DNA of 64,000 nucleotides. It comes from Sandaracinus sp. (GTDB taxonomy: Bacteria; Myxococcota_A; Polyangia; Polyangiales; Houyiibacteriaceae). Each line of letters begins with the position of its first letter. Position 1 is the first letter of the stretch. The stretch spans positions 1 through 64,000 of the forward strand of contig PABA01000176.1 in NCBI GenBank assembly GCA_002699025.1, in the 5' to 3' direction. Positions 50,778-61,311 of the stretch are shown here, piece by piece. The position numbers and the translations under genes were made by a program. Below the pieces are notes generated by a model. The model saw nothing but the letters and a program-made list of their open reading frames with translations. It was not told where the DNA came from and ran no database searches.

Positions 50778-51602
50778 ATGGCATCTCTCGAGGGCAAGAC
50801 CCTGTTCATCACCGGCGCGAGCCGGGGCATCGGCAAGGCCATCGCGCTGCGCGCGGCGCAGGACGGCGCGAACGTGGTGGTCGCGGCGAAGACCGCCGAG
50901 CCGCACCCGAAGCTGGAGGGGACGATCTACACGGCCGCGGAGGAGATCGAGAAGGCCGGCGGCAAGGCGCTCCCCTGCGTGGTGGACATCCGCTTCGAGG
51001 AGAAGATCCAGGCGGCCATCGACCAGGCCATCGAGAAGTTCGGAGGCATCGACATCTGCGTGAACAACGCGAGCGCGATCAACCTCGCCGACACGGCGAG
51101 CGTCTCCATGAAGCGCTTCGACCTGATGCACTCGGTGAACCTCCGCGGCACCTTCCTCACGGGGAAGCTCTGCCTGCCGCACCTGAAGCAGGCCGAGAAC
51201 CCGCACATCCTGAACCTCTCGCCGCCGCTCAACATGGAGGAGCGCTGGTTCGCGCCGCACGTCGCCTACACGATGGCGAAGTTCGGCATGAGCATGTGCG
51301 TGCTCGGCTGGGCCGGCGAGCTCCGGGACGCGGGCATCGCGGCGAACGCGCTCTGGCCGAAGACCACGATCGCGACCGCGGCGGTGAACAACCTCCTCGG
51401 CGGCGACGCGCTCATGAAGCGCAGCCGCACGCCGGAGATCATGGGCGACGCGGCCCACTGGATCCTCACGCAGCCGAGCCGCGAGTGCAGCGGCAACTTC
51501 TTCATCGACGAGGACATCCTCATGGAGAAGATGGGCGTGAAGGACCTGACGAAGTACGCGGTCGATCCGAGCCAGGATCTGCAGGCCGACTTCTTCGTCT
51601 GA
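50778..51602 (+). CDS. Short-chain dehydrogenase, HSDL2-like
   Basis: The 274-aa SDR has [16 protein letters not shown] (~11-26), NNASAINL, a Ser in LNLSPPLN, and YTMAKFGMS with the Tyr/Lys pair. The unusual long insertion after strand 2 (KTAEPHPKLEGTIYTAAEEI), the NLSPPLN segment and WPKTTIATAA fit the HSDL2/peroxisomal short-chain reductase group rather than FabG. There is no SCP2 domain, so it is shorter than eukaryotic HSDL2. It probably acts on fatty acyl or hydroxysteroid-like substrates in the cytoplasm. The start is firm: ATG with AAGGAG 7 bases upstream. It appears monocistronic. Confidence 0.88.
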   Translation: MASLEGKTLFITGASRGIGKAIALRAAQDGANVVVAAKTAEPHPKLEGTIYTAAEEIEKAGGKALPCVVDIRFEEKIQAAIDQAIEKFGGIDICVNNASAINLADTASVSMKRFDLMHSVNLRGTFLTGKLCLPHLKQAENPHILNLSPPLNMEERWFAPHVAYTMAKFGMSMCVLGWAGELRDAGIAANALWPKTTIATAAVNNLLGGDALMKRSRTPEIMGDAAHWILTQPSRECSGNFFIDEDILMEKMGVKDLTKYAVDPSQDLQADFFV

Positions 51603-51655
51603 GCACGCACGCGACGAGCGCAGCACGGGGCGGGCCGCGAATGGCCTGCCCCGTC

Positions 51656-51697
51656 GCGTTCCGTCCGCGGCGCTCCGTCCGCGGCGTTCCGGCCGTC
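51656..51697. repeat. 14-bp tandem repeat, three copies
   Basis: Three adjacent 14-bp units of GCGTTCCGTCCGCG, with one or a few changes in units 2 and 3, lie between the SDR stop and the convergent PAPS reductase gene. Further shorter echoes of GTTCCGTCC continue to about 51740. No terminator hairpin with a T-run was seen in this 255-bp gap. Confidence 0.7.
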
Positions 51698-51857
51698 TCG
51701 TCCGTCCCGCCCGTCGCGTTCGAGCCGCCGCGCTCCGTCCCCCACGCGGCCGTCCGGCGGCGCCCCGGGGTCCTCTCCGCTCTCGCGTGCCCGGCATGTC
51801 CCGGAGACTCCCCCGACGGCCTCCCCGGCCCTCGCTTCGCGCGACGGGAGCGACGGC

Positions 51858-52625
51858 CTACAGGCCCGACGACTTCAGGCTCTGGTTCTGCTCGTCCGTG
51901 AGCGGCAGGTGCAGCCCGCACTCGCGCTTTCGCCCGAGGATGCGTCCGTCCCGCGGATCCATGTCCGGCGTCGTCGGCAGCGTGGAGTGCACGTCGCCGA
52001 TGGAGCGATAGCCCTCCGCGTAGAGCGGGTGGTAGGGCAGGTCGTGGGCGTCGAGGTAGGCCTCGACCTCCTCCGTGGTCCACGGGAGGATCGGGTGGAC
52101 CTTCACCCGCCCATCCTGGATCGCGACCCGCCGCAGCCCGCTCCGATGGGCCGTCTGCCCCCCGCGGAGCCCCGCCATCCATCCGCGCGCCCCCAGCTCG
52201 CGCAGCGCGCGCTGCATCGGCTCGACCTTGTTGCGCCGCAGGTACTCGGCGACCCCCTCCTCGCCCTGCTCCCAGAGCTGACCGTGGAGCGCCTCCTGCC
52301 GGGCCGGCGTCATGGCCGGTCCGTACACCTGCAGGTTCAGATCGAAGCGCCGCTGGAGCGCGTCGGCGAAGCGGTAGGTCTCGGGGAAGAGGTAGCCCGT
52401 GTCCACGAAGATGACGGGCGTGCCCGGCGCCACCCGGTGCACGAGGTGCAGCATCACCGCCGAGTGCGCGCCGAAGCTCGACGACATCACGAGCCCCGCG
52501 CCGAAGACCTCGGCGGCCCAGGCGATCACCGTCTCGGCGTCGGCCTCTTCCAGGGTGGCGTTGGCTTGCTCGACCCAGGAGGCGTCGAGGGCGGGCGACG
52601 GGGCAGGTGCCGGCATGGCTCGCAT
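51858..52625 (-). CDS. cysH: Phosphoadenosine phosphosulfate reductase
   Basis: The 255-aa enzyme has the PP-motif-like loop MSSSFGAHSAVMLHL (~47-61), VIFVDTGYLFPETYRF, GLRGGQTAHR and the C-terminal active-site KRECGLH with the single catalytic Cys. The cysteine pairs that bind the 4Fe-4S cluster in APS reductases are absent; this is the only Cys, as in thioredoxin-dependent PAPS reductase of the E. coli type. It makes sulfite in assimilatory sulfate reduction. No other cys genes are adjacent. A second ATG three codons in (52616) is possible. The upstream 160 bp is AT-rich compared with surroundings and divergent with the DUF4139 gene. Confidence 0.92.
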   Translation of the reverse strand: MRAMPAPAPSPALDASWVEQANATLEEADAETVIAWAAEVFGAGLVMSSSFGAHSAVMLHLVHRVAPGTPVIFVDTGYLFPETYRFADALQRRFDLNLQVYGPAMTPARQEALHGQLWEQGEEGVAEYLRRNKVEPMQRALRELGARGWMAGLRGGQTAHRSGLRRVAIQDGRVKVHPILPWTTEEVEAYLDAHDLPYHPLYAEGYRSIGDVHSTLPTTPDMDPRDGRILGRKRECGLHLPLTDEQNQSLKSSGL

Positions 52626-52787
52626 ACGTTGACGCTCATCCCCGACCTTCGCAACGTAGAATCCGATCTCATCGCGATACGCACGACATCACACGAGCAA
52701 TTCCAAACACTTATCAACACCCATGAACCCGACTAAAAAGGTATGCAATGAACCTCTGTTCGCCAACGGGGGAACGCGCGTACCCTC

Positions 52788-54946
<2,159 letters not shown>

Positions 54947-54950
<4 letters not shown>

Positions 54951-56491
54951 GCCCGAAGAGCGCGCGCCGGACCCTCGACGCGCCCGTGCGGCGCGTGACC
55001 GTGATGGAGGACCGGGCCTTCGTGCGCCGCGAGGTGCACCTCGACGCCGAGCCGGGGCCGCTGAAGCTGCGAGTCGACGTCGCGCCGGTGCTCGTGGACA
55101 AGACGCTCGACGTGCGCGCCGAGGGGGCGACCCTCGCCGAGGCGCGCGTGCGGCGGGAGCGCCTCCATCGCCACACCGAGCGCGGCGACGTCGGGCTCCG
55201 GGAGAAGCTCCGCGAAGCGATCGACGCGCTGAAGGATCTCGAGGAGGCGATGGCGCGCGACACGGCCGAGCTGGCCGACATCCGCCGCGCCCGCGAGCTC
55301 CTCGTCTCGGAGATCGGCGAGGAGGTCGCCTGGGGCCAGGGCGATCCGGCGCGCTGGACGAGCGACTTCGAGGCCGCGACCGAGCGCGCGGAGGCGCTCC
55401 GCGTCGCCCTCGCCGAAGCCCACGCCGAGCGCGACCGCCTCCGCCGAGAGCGCGACGACCTCTCCGCGCGGGTCCGCGCCGTCGCCACGCCCGCCCGCGA
55501 CGAGGCCGCCTGGCTCGACCTCGACCTGCACCTCGAGGCCGCCGGATCCGTCGCGATCACCATCGGCTACCTCGTCCCCAACGCGCTCTGGCGCCCGCAG
55601 CACCGCGCGACGCACGTCCCGGGCGAGGGGGCCAAGGTGCGCCTCGAGACCCACGCCTGCGTCTGGCAGAACACGGGCGAGGATTGGGAGGACGCCGAGC
55701 TGGCCTTCTCCACCGAGCGCCCTTCCCTCGGCGTCGAGCCGCCGCCCCTCGAGACCGACCGGCTGACCGTGAAGCGCAAGGCCGAGCACGTGGAGGTGGA
55801 GGCGCGCGAGCAGGTCGTCGCGACGAGCGGGCTCGGCCGGGCAGAGGCGGAGGCCCCCGAGGTGCCGGGCGTGGACGACGGCGGCGAAGCCCTCGAGCTC
55901 CGCGCGGCGCATCCGGCGAACGTGCCGAGCGATGGGCGACCGCATCGCGTGCGGCTCTCCGAGGCGGAGCTCGACGCGGAGGAGGCGCTGGTGCTCGTCC
56001 CGGAGCTCGAGCCGGTGGCGGTGCGGCGGACGCGCCAGACGCACGAGGGCGAGGCGCCGCTCCTCGCGGGCCCCGTCGAGCTGGTGCGCGACGGGGGCCC
56101 GGCCGGGCGCACGAAGGTGCTCTTCGTGGCCCCTCGCGAGCGCTTCGAGCTCGGCTGGGGCCCGGAGCCGAGCGTGCGCGTGAAGCGCCACGCCGAGGCG
56201 GCGAAGGAGGAGAGCAAGCTCCTGAGCAGCTGGCTGACGCGCGAGCACACGGTGGAGCTGAAGCTCAGCAACCTCGCCGCGGCGCCGCGCGAGGTCGAGG
56301 TGGTCGAGCGCGTCCCCGTCTCCGAGCTGAAGGAGGTGAAGGTCGAGGTCGACGCCGAGGCGACCACCGACGGCGCCCGCCCGGATCGGGACGGCTTCGT
56401 GCGCTGGACCGTCGAGCTCCCGCCCCGCGGCCGCCGCACGCTCACGCTCGTCTACACGGTCTCGCGCAAGAGCGACGTCCGCGGCCTCTGA
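54947..56491 (+). CDS. DUF4139 (mucoidy-inhibitor-like) protein 2
   Basis: The 514-aa paralogue of the preceding protein has RVTVMEDRAFVRREVHLD (~16-33), a coiled coil (~80-180), then VAITIGYLVPNALWRPQHRA and NTGEDWEDAELAFSTERPS, followed by HPANVPSDGRPHRVRL and a C-terminal VELKLSNLAAAPREVEVVER. It lacks the disordered insert found in the first copy. No signal peptide. Coupled translation with its paralogue (ATGA) suggests the two form a complex through the coiled coils. It converges with the uracil-DNA-glycosylase gene 24 bp downstream. Confidence 0.82.
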
Positions 56492-56515
56492 GGGCGCCGA
56501 GGCGAGCGGCGCCCG

Positions 56516-57121
56516 TCAGTCTTCGAGAAGCGAGCGCCACATGGCGTAGTCCCGCCGCTGCTCGCCCCAGGTCCGGTGGATCATCGCGCGCGGCCCCGGG
56601 TGGTAGAGCGGCAGGAGCCAGCGCGCCATCCAGCGGACCGGCCGCCCCGCGTCCCGCGCGAGCGTGAGCCCATGCGGCGCGAGCTGCTCGAGCGCGGCGA
56701 GGGCCGTCGAGCCGAGCGTCACGACGAGCGCCGGCGCGAGCTGCACGATGAGCCCGGAGACGAAGCGCGAGCAGTTGCGGAGCTCCTCCCGGCGCGGTCG
56801 ACGGGAGCGCCCGGCCTCCGTCCGCGGCGGGCAGAGGAGCGCGTTCGTGATGAAGAGCCGCTCCCGCCGCACGCCCGCCGAGGCGAGGAGCCTCTCGAAG
56901 TTCGTGCCGGCCCGATCCCCGCGAAGCGGCACCCCCGTCGCCGCCGACCCCTCGACCCCCGGCGCCGTCGCGATGACGAGGCAGCGCGCCTCCACCGATC
57001 CGTTCTGCGGGCCGAGCGTCTTCGGGTGCCCGGGCATGCGCGAGCACGCCGTGCAGGCCTCCGCCTCCGCGAAGAGGGTGGCCAGCTTCCGCCGTCGCTC
57101 CGTGGGATCCCCGCTGCCCAT
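56516..57121 (-). CDS. Uracil-DNA glycosylase superfamily protein (family 4/5-like)
   Basis: The 201-aa protein (ATG 57121) has C-x2-C at residues 23-26 (EACTACSRM), with Cys97 and Cys117 completing a likely 4Fe-4S set as in family 4/5 uracil-DNA glycosylases. The active-site segment reads TAPGVEGSAATGVPLRGDRA (family usually EAPG..ED..G.PF.G), followed by FITNALLCPP and, late, LYHPGPRAMI where the HPS/HPA motif is expected. It should excise uracil or deaminated bases, though the loop differs from standard members. In-frame ATG 57163 is an alternative start. It lies 203 bp downstream of the glutathione-reductase-like gene on the same strand. Confidence 0.8.
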   Translation of the reverse strand: MGSGDPTERRRKLATLFAEAEACTACSRMPGHPKTLGPQNGSVEARCLVIATAPGVEGSAATGVPLRGDRAGTNFERLLASAGVRRERLFITNALLCPPRTEAGRSRRPRREELRNCSRFVSGLIVQLAPALVVTLGSTALAALEQLAPHGLTLARDAGRPVRWMARWLLPLYHPGPRAMIHRTWGEQRRDYAMWRSLLED

Positions 57122-57288
57122 GACGAGCCGCCGAGAGTACCGGAAGCCCCCCCCGCGCCGCATCACCCGCTCGAACCAGGCGAGCGTCGGCTCCCCACGA
57201 GGACGCTCCGGCGGATCGCCCGGCGACACGAGCACGTGCCGGGCCTCGTGGAATCCACGACGGCGCGTCCACCCGGGGCGCCCCCATG

Positions 57289-57324
57289 GCAGACGCTCGG
57301 GCAGACGCTCGGGCAGACGCTCGC
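57289..57324. repeat. 12-bp tandem repeat, three copies
   Basis: GCAGACGCTCGG is present three times in a row (last base C in the third) and ends directly at the stop codon of the flavoprotein gene at 57325. Any transcript extending beyond that stop would carry it. Confidence 0.85.
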
Positions 57325-58716
57325 TCAGTCGCCGTCGGTCGGGTCGAGCGGGTGCGGGCTGACGGGCTCGCGCATCGTCACGAGCTCCTCGGCCGCCGTC
57401 GGGTGGATGCCGACCGTCGCGTCGAGCTGCGCCTTCGTCGCGCCCCCCTTCAGCGCCACCGCGAAGCCCTGCACGATCTCGCCTGCGTCCGGCCCCACGA
57501 CGTGCACGCCGAGCACCCGGTCCGTCTTCGCGCAGACCACGAGCTTCATCAGCATCTTCTCGTGCCGGTCGGCGAGCGTGTACTTCATGGGCCGGAAGAC
57601 CGAGCGGTAGATCAGGCACTCCTCGCCTCGATGCCACGCCGCCTCCTCCCCGAGGCCGACCGTCCCGACCTGCGGCACGGAGAAGACCGCCGTCGGGATC
57701 GACTCGTAGTCCACCGCCGCCTCCGGCTCGCCCCCGAACTGCGCCCGCGCGAAGGCCATGCCCTCGCCCAGCGCCACCGGCGTGAGCGCGACCCGATCGA
57801 TCACGTCCCCGAGCGCGAAGACGTGCGGCTGGCTCGTCCGGAAGCCGTCGTCCACGACGATCCCGCCCCGCCCGGCCGCGACCTCCACGCCCGCCGCCTC
57901 GAGGTTCAGCCCGTCCGTGTTCGGCACTCGCCCCACGGCCGCCATCTGGAGGTCCGCCGCGAGCTCGGTCCCGTCGTCGAGCACGGCCACGAGCTCTGCG
58001 CCCCGCTTCTCGACGCGCTCGACCGTGTGGTCGTGGTGCACGTGCACGCCCTTCAACCGGACCTGCTCGGTCACGTGCCGGCGCACGTCTCCGTCGAAGG
58101 CGTTCAGCAGGTAGCTGTCCTTGTGGACGAGGTGCGTCTCGACGCCCAGCAGGTTGAAGAGGCTCGCGAACTCGAGGCCGATGTAGCCGCCGCCGGCGAT
58201 CACGATGCGCTTCGGGAGCGCGTCGAGGGAGAACGCCTCGTTCGAGGTGATGGCGAGCTCGTGCCCGGGGATGGGGATGACCTTCGGCTTCCCGCCCGTG
58301 GCGACGAGGATCTTCGCCGCCCGGACCGTCCGATCCCCGATCCGCACCGTATGCGGATCCTCGAAACGCGCCCAGCCGCGGAGGATGTCGACGCCGGCCC
58401 GGCCGAGGATCCCCTGGTAGACCTCGTTGAGCCGCGCGATCTCGCGATCCTTGTTGGCGATCAGCGTCGGCCAGTCGAAGCGGGGCGCGCCGGGCAGGCT
58501 CCAGCCGAAGCCGCGCGCGTCGCGGAACTCGTCGGCGAAGGAGGCCGCGTAGACCAGCAGCTTCTTCGGCACGCAGCCGACGTTGACGCAGGTGCCGCCG
58601 AGCGGCCCCCCCTCGACGAGCGCGACCTTCGCTCCGAAGCCCGCGCTCATCCGGGCGGCGCGCACGCCCCCCGAGCCGCCGCCGATCACCAGAAGGTCGT
58701 AGTCCCAGCTCGCCAT
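57325..58716 (-). CDS. gor: Glutathione-reductase-like pyridine nucleotide-disulfide oxidoreductase
   Basis: The 463-aa flavoprotein has the FAD motif VIGGGSGGVRAAR (~10-22), the redox-active pair in GGTCVNVGCVPKK (~40-52), the NAD(P) motif IAGGGYIGLEFASLF, the second FAD motif FALGDVIDRV and the C-terminal GIHPTAAEELVTMR with the catalytic His-Glu. The end motif and VNVGCVPKK match glutathione reductase rather than dihydrolipoamide dehydrogenase. The two arginines that give E. coli Gor its NADPH preference (FVRKHAPLRSFD) are Lys and Asn here (LVHKDSYLLNAFD), so coenzyme use is uncertain. The start is firm (GAGGAG 8 bases upstream of ATG 58716). Confidence 0.85.
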   Translation of the reverse strand: MASWDYDLLVIGGGSGGVRAARMSAGFGAKVALVEGGPLGGTCVNVGCVPKKLLVYAASFADEFRDARGFGWSLPGAPRFDWPTLIANKDREIARLNEVYQGILGRAGVDILRGWARFEDPHTVRIGDRTVRAAKILVATGGKPKVIPIPGHELAITSNEAFSLDALPKRIVIAGGGYIGLEFASLFNLLGVETHLVHKDSYLLNAFDGDVRRHVTEQVRLKGVHVHHDHTVERVEKRGAELVAVLDDGTELAADLQMAAVGRVPNTDGLNLEAAGVEVAAGRGGIVVDDGFRTSQPHVFALGDVIDRVALTPVALGEGMAFARAQFGGEPEAAVDYESIPTAVFSVPQVGTVGLGEEAAWHRGEECLIYRSVFRPMKYTLADRHEKMLMKLVVCAKTDRVLGVHVVGPDAGEIVQGFAVALKGGATKAQLDATVGIHPTAAEELVTMREPVSPHPLDPTDGD

Positions 58717-59308
58717 CGATCACTCCTCACGGTCTGGCCCGCCATGTAGCACGCGGGCCGGCCGGGGATGGAACGGGCGAGCCGCCTCACCGTTACCCGA
58801 ACCGACTCGGGCCGACCACTCGCGCCGAGCGACATCCCGCACGAGCGAAGACGCCCGTCGATCGGACGGCTTCCAGCCAGCCGGTGCCGGCGACGCCCGC
58901 GCGCCCTGCCGACTCGAGCAGGCGGCGAGCTCCATCCCCCCAGCTCGAGAGCGGCACGCTCGACGACGGCACGTTCGAGGACGGCACGACCGAGCACGGC
59001 ACGACAGGGATCGGCACGACCGGGATCGGCACGATCGAGAACGCCCCGGGCGACGTCGCGAAGGACGTGCTCCAGGGCGCTCTCGAGTGCCCGTCCCCGC
59101 GTCGGAGGAGGCACACGCTCGGACTGAATGTCGATGGGCCGCGCAAAGCACCGGGCTCTGCGCGTTCCCCGCTCTCCCCGACCGAGGCCGGGATGGCGAT
59201 CGCGAGGACGAGGCCCTTCCGAGGGTGGTTCGCGGGTGGGCTCACCCACGAGCGACCGACGGACCATGCAGTCCGCTGCGGTTCACGCGGCGGACGGGCC
59301 CCCCGACC
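58717..59308. other. Long gap with a minisatellite, no gene recognised
   Basis: These 592 bp lie between the flavoprotein start and the end of the H1-like gene. They contain the six-unit 15-bp array at 58953-59042; the rest is open in several frames without any family signal or ribosome binding site. The promoter of the flavoprotein gene should lie in the first ~150 bp. Confidence 0.5.
58953..59042. repeat. 15-bp tandem repeat, six copies
   Basis: Six units share the core GGCACGA(C/T) followed by a variable half, for example GGCACGACCGAGCAC and GGCACGACCGGGATC. The first six bases are invariant and the last half drifts. It is intergenic. Confidence 0.88.
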
Positions 59309-59734
59309 TCACTTCTTCTTGGCGGCCTTCTTCGTCGTGCGCTTCTTCGTCGCACGCTTCTTGGTCGCCTTCTTGGCCGTCTTCTTCGTCGCGCGCTTCT
59401 TGGTCGCCTTCTTGGCCGGCTTCTTCGTCGCGCGCTTCTTGGTCGCCTTCTTGGCCGTCTTCTTCGTCGCGCGCTTCTTGGTCGCCTTCTTGGCGGTCTT
59501 CTTCGTCGCGCGCTTCTTCGTGGCCTTCTTGGCCGTCTTCTTCGTCGCGCGCTTCTTGGTCGCCTTCTTCGCCGGCTTCTTCGTTGCGCGCTTCTTCGTG
59601 GCCTTCTTGGCCGTCTTCTTCGTCGCGCGCCTCTTGGTCGCCTTCTTCGCAGGCTTCTTCGTCGCGCGCTTCTTGGTGGTCTTCTTGGCGGCCTTCTTGG
59701 TGGTCCGCTTCTTGGTTGCCTTCTTGGTAGCCAT
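59309..59734 (-). CDS. Histone H1-like Lys/Ala/Thr-repeat protein
   Basis: The 141-aa protein is nearly half lysine and made of K-K-x-x-K-K blocks; a 13-residue unit (KKRATKKTAKKAT) is repeated about eight times with Thr/Pro alternation (TAKKA, PAKKA). It has no acidic residues and no other domain. The composition resembles the C-terminal tails of eukaryotic histone H1 and bacterial H1-like proteins (AlgP, Hc1), so DNA compaction or nucleoid binding is the likely role. A strong ribosome binding site, GGAGGAGGT, lies before ATG 59734. The upstream region contains AT-rich sequence with repeated elements and a -10-like TATAAAT. Confidence 0.88.
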   Translation of the reverse strand: MATKKATKKRTTKKAAKKTTKKRATKKPAKKATKRRATKKTAKKATKKRATKKPAKKATKKRATKKTAKKATKKRATKKTAKKATKKRATKKTAKKATKKRATKKPAKKATKKRATKKTAKKATKKRATKKRTTKKAAKKK

Positions 59735-59777
59735 GGGTGACCTCCTCCGATGGGGTCTCGGGACCGTGGTACCGTAT

Positions 59778-59841
59778 TGTCACGTCACGTCACGTGTCAA
59801 GCCGAGAGCAACCTAATTTATACCTAACTTTGCCTAATTTG
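59778..59841 (-). promoter_or_regulatory. AT-rich control region with GTCAC and CCTAA repeats
   Basis: Two repeat groups sit 45-105 bp upstream of the H1-like gene: overlapping GTCAC units at 59778-59799 that end in the palindrome CACGTG, and three CCTAA(T/C)TT units starting at 59812, 59823 and 59833, i.e. 11 and 10 bp apart. On the minus strand 59822-59816 reads TATAAAT, a good -10 element; no matching -35 was seen. The helical-turn spacing suggests a regulator binding the same face of the DNA. Confidence 0.5.
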
Positions 59842-59965
59842 CGCGAACTATGAGCATACTCAGGGTCAAATCCACGAAATTGCTGGTGAAATCCGCTCCG
59901 GCCGAATCCCCCGGTTTTCTGCCCGGGGTAGCCCGGACAGGCGATCGGCGGCGATCTCCGTTGCG

Positions 59966-59995
59966 TTGACACCCCAGTCGGCGCCCTTCTACGGT
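59966..59995 (+). promoter_or_regulatory. Sigma-70-type promoter of the OmpA-like lipoprotein gene
   Basis: TTGACA at 59966-59971 is a perfect -35 element. TACGGT at 59990-59995, after an 18-bp spacer, is an acceptable -10. Transcription would begin near 60002, leaving a ~20-base leader with the GAGGAGGTG ribosome binding site before ATG 60024. Confidence 0.6.
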
Positions 59996-60023
59996 CCCGT
60001 CGCATGCACCGAGGAGGTGTCCG

Positions 60024-60839
60024 ATGACCGCCCGTTCGCTTTCGCTTTCGCTCTCTCTGATCACCGCCCTCGCGGCCGCCTGCGGCCCCAGCCAAGAGGA
60101 GCTGGACACCGCCAACGCCCGCATCGCCGAGCTCGAAGGGGAGCTCGACGAAGCCCGCAGCGAGAACACCGACCTCAACGAGCGGCTCGGCGAGGTCGAA
60201 GCGCAGAACGGCCAGCTCGCCAACCGGCTCCGCGCCCTCGGTGAGAACGTCGAGCAGCTCGAGGGCGAGCGCAGCAACCTCGCCGCCACCCTGGAGGAGC
60301 GCGAGCGCGCCCTCGCCGAGCTCCGCGAGCGCCAGCGCCAGGCCGAGGAGCGGCTCCAGACCTTCCGCAACCTCATGCAGCGCTTCCAGTCGATGATCGA
60401 CAGCGGCCAGCTCCGCGTGCGCATCGTCCGCAACCGCATGGTCGTGGAGCTCCCCGAGGGCGTCCTCTTCGACTCCGGCCGCGCGCGCATCAAGGACGAC
60501 GGCGAGGCCACCCTCTCGGAGGTCGCCACGGTCCTCGCCGAGGTGCCCGATCGCGAGTTCCAGATCGCCGGCCACACGGACAACGTCCCGGTCGGGCGGC
60601 GCTCCCGCTTCGACAGCAACTGGGAGCTCTCCGCGCAGCGCGCCGTCAACGTGGCCCGCTTCCTCGTGACCCAGGGCATGCCGGCCAACCGCATCTCGGC
60701 CGCTGGCTACGCCGACACCCAGCCCGTGGCCTCCAACGACAGCGACGAGGGCCGAGCGCAGAACCGGCGCATCGAGATCGTCCTCGTGCCGAGCCTCGAC
60801 GAGCTGCCGGACCTCAGCTCGCTCACCCAGGACGGCTGA
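60024..60839 (+). CDS. OmpA-family lipoprotein with coiled coil
   Basis: The 271-aa protein has a signal peptide ending in lipobox ALAAAC (Cys20). A long coiled coil spans ~25-120 (heptads such as ELEGELDEARSENTDLNERL). The C-terminal OmpA/MotB-type peptidoglycan-binding domain covers ~125-255, with VLFDSGRARIKDDG, IAGHTDNVPVG and the final RAQNRRIEIVL. It probably links the outer membrane to peptidoglycan across the periplasm, with the coiled coil as spacer or trimerisation element. GAGGAGGTG precedes ATG 60024. It has its own promoter upstream and a GC hairpin downstream. Confidence 0.92.
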   Translation: MTARSLSLSLSLITALAAACGPSQEELDTANARIAELEGELDEARSENTDLNERLGEVEAQNGQLANRLRALGENVEQLEGERSNLAATLEERERALAELRERQRQAEERLQTFRNLMQRFQSMIDSGQLRVRIVRNRMVVELPEGVLFDSGRARIKDDGEATLSEVATVLAEVPDREFQIAGHTDNVPVGRRSRFDSNWELSAQRAVNVARFLVTQGMPANRISAAGYADTQPVASNDSDEGRAQNRRIEIVLVPSLDELPDLSSLTQDG

Positions 60840-60896
60840 GCGCCAACTCGGAACCCGCTTGTTTCGACCGACGAGAGCGGCCCCTCGACCCCGTGC

Positions 60897-60916
60897 GGCC
60901 CCCCGCGCGGGGGGCC
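60897..60916 (+). terminator. GC-rich hairpin after the OmpA-like gene
   Basis: GGCCCCCC and GGGGGGCC form an 8-bp perfect stem around GCGC, ~58 bp after the stop codon at 60839. No T-run follows, so it may act as an mRNA-end hairpin or assist Rho-dependent termination. Confidence 0.55.
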
Positions 60917-60956
60917 GGGGAGCCCCGTCATCTGGGCCGGGATCAGACGGACGGGT

Positions 60957-60985
60957 TTGACCCCCTGGGGCCCCTCCACTAGACT
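60957..60985 (+). promoter_or_regulatory. Sigma-70-type promoter upstream of cdnL
   Basis: TTGACC (60957-60962) and TAGACT (60980-60985) are separated by exactly 17 bp and each deviate from consensus by one or two bases. The next gene downstream is cdnL, whose start would be ~320 bases from the predicted transcription start. Confidence 0.55.
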
Positions 60986-61051
60986 GCTGTGACCTCGGAT
61001 GCCACCCAGCGCATCCGGGGCGGCCAAAGCGGCACGCAACCCCTCGAAAAT

Positions 61052-61083
61052 ACACGGCTCGGGAATACTCCCCCGGGCCGTGT
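61052..61083 (+). promoter_or_regulatory. Hairpin in the cdnL leader
   Basis: ACACGGCTCGGG and CCCGGGCCGTGT form a 12-bp stem (one G-U in RNA) around an eight-base loop. It lies ~60 bases after the predicted transcription start and 230 bases before the cdnL ATG, so it could be an attenuator or a stabilising leader structure. Confidence 0.45.
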
Positions 61084-61311
61084 GTTCACCAGGGAGCGGG
61101 TTCGTTCGGCCCGTGAAAACGCAAGTGTTCGACCCCGGCGCGCTCCCGCCCGCACCCCTCGCTGACGACCCGCACGACGCGGCCGCGCGGGGTGCTCGGC
61201 GCGACCTCCGGGGCCTCCGGCTCGCCAGGCGAGCCACATATCGGCCGCGAGCTCTGCGCTCCGTGGCCGCGGGCGACCGAGGTCGCCCGGCACAAGGAAC
61301 AAGGAGTCCTG

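Larger units (their letters stand above)
60840..61311. other. OmpA-cdnL intergenic region
   Basis: These 472 bp contain no gene. They hold, in order, a GC-rich hairpin at 60897-60916, a promoter-like pair at 60957-60985 and a second hairpin at 61052-61083 within the predicted cdnL leader. The remaining ~220 bp before cdnL show no further recognisable signal apart from the ribosome binding site. Confidence 0.6.

Noticed and set aside
59283-59783. Alternative frame of the H1-like gene with Glu/Asp-rich repeats
   Set aside because: It is a frame-shifted reading of the 39-bp repeat; the lysine frame has the strong ribosome binding site and a known protein type.
58884-59816. 310-codon plus-strand frame with Phe/Ala/Val-rich repeats
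   Set aside because: It is antisense to the H1-like gene for most of its length and starts in the 15-bp minisatellite; the hydrophobic repeats are an artefact of reading the lysine codons backwards.
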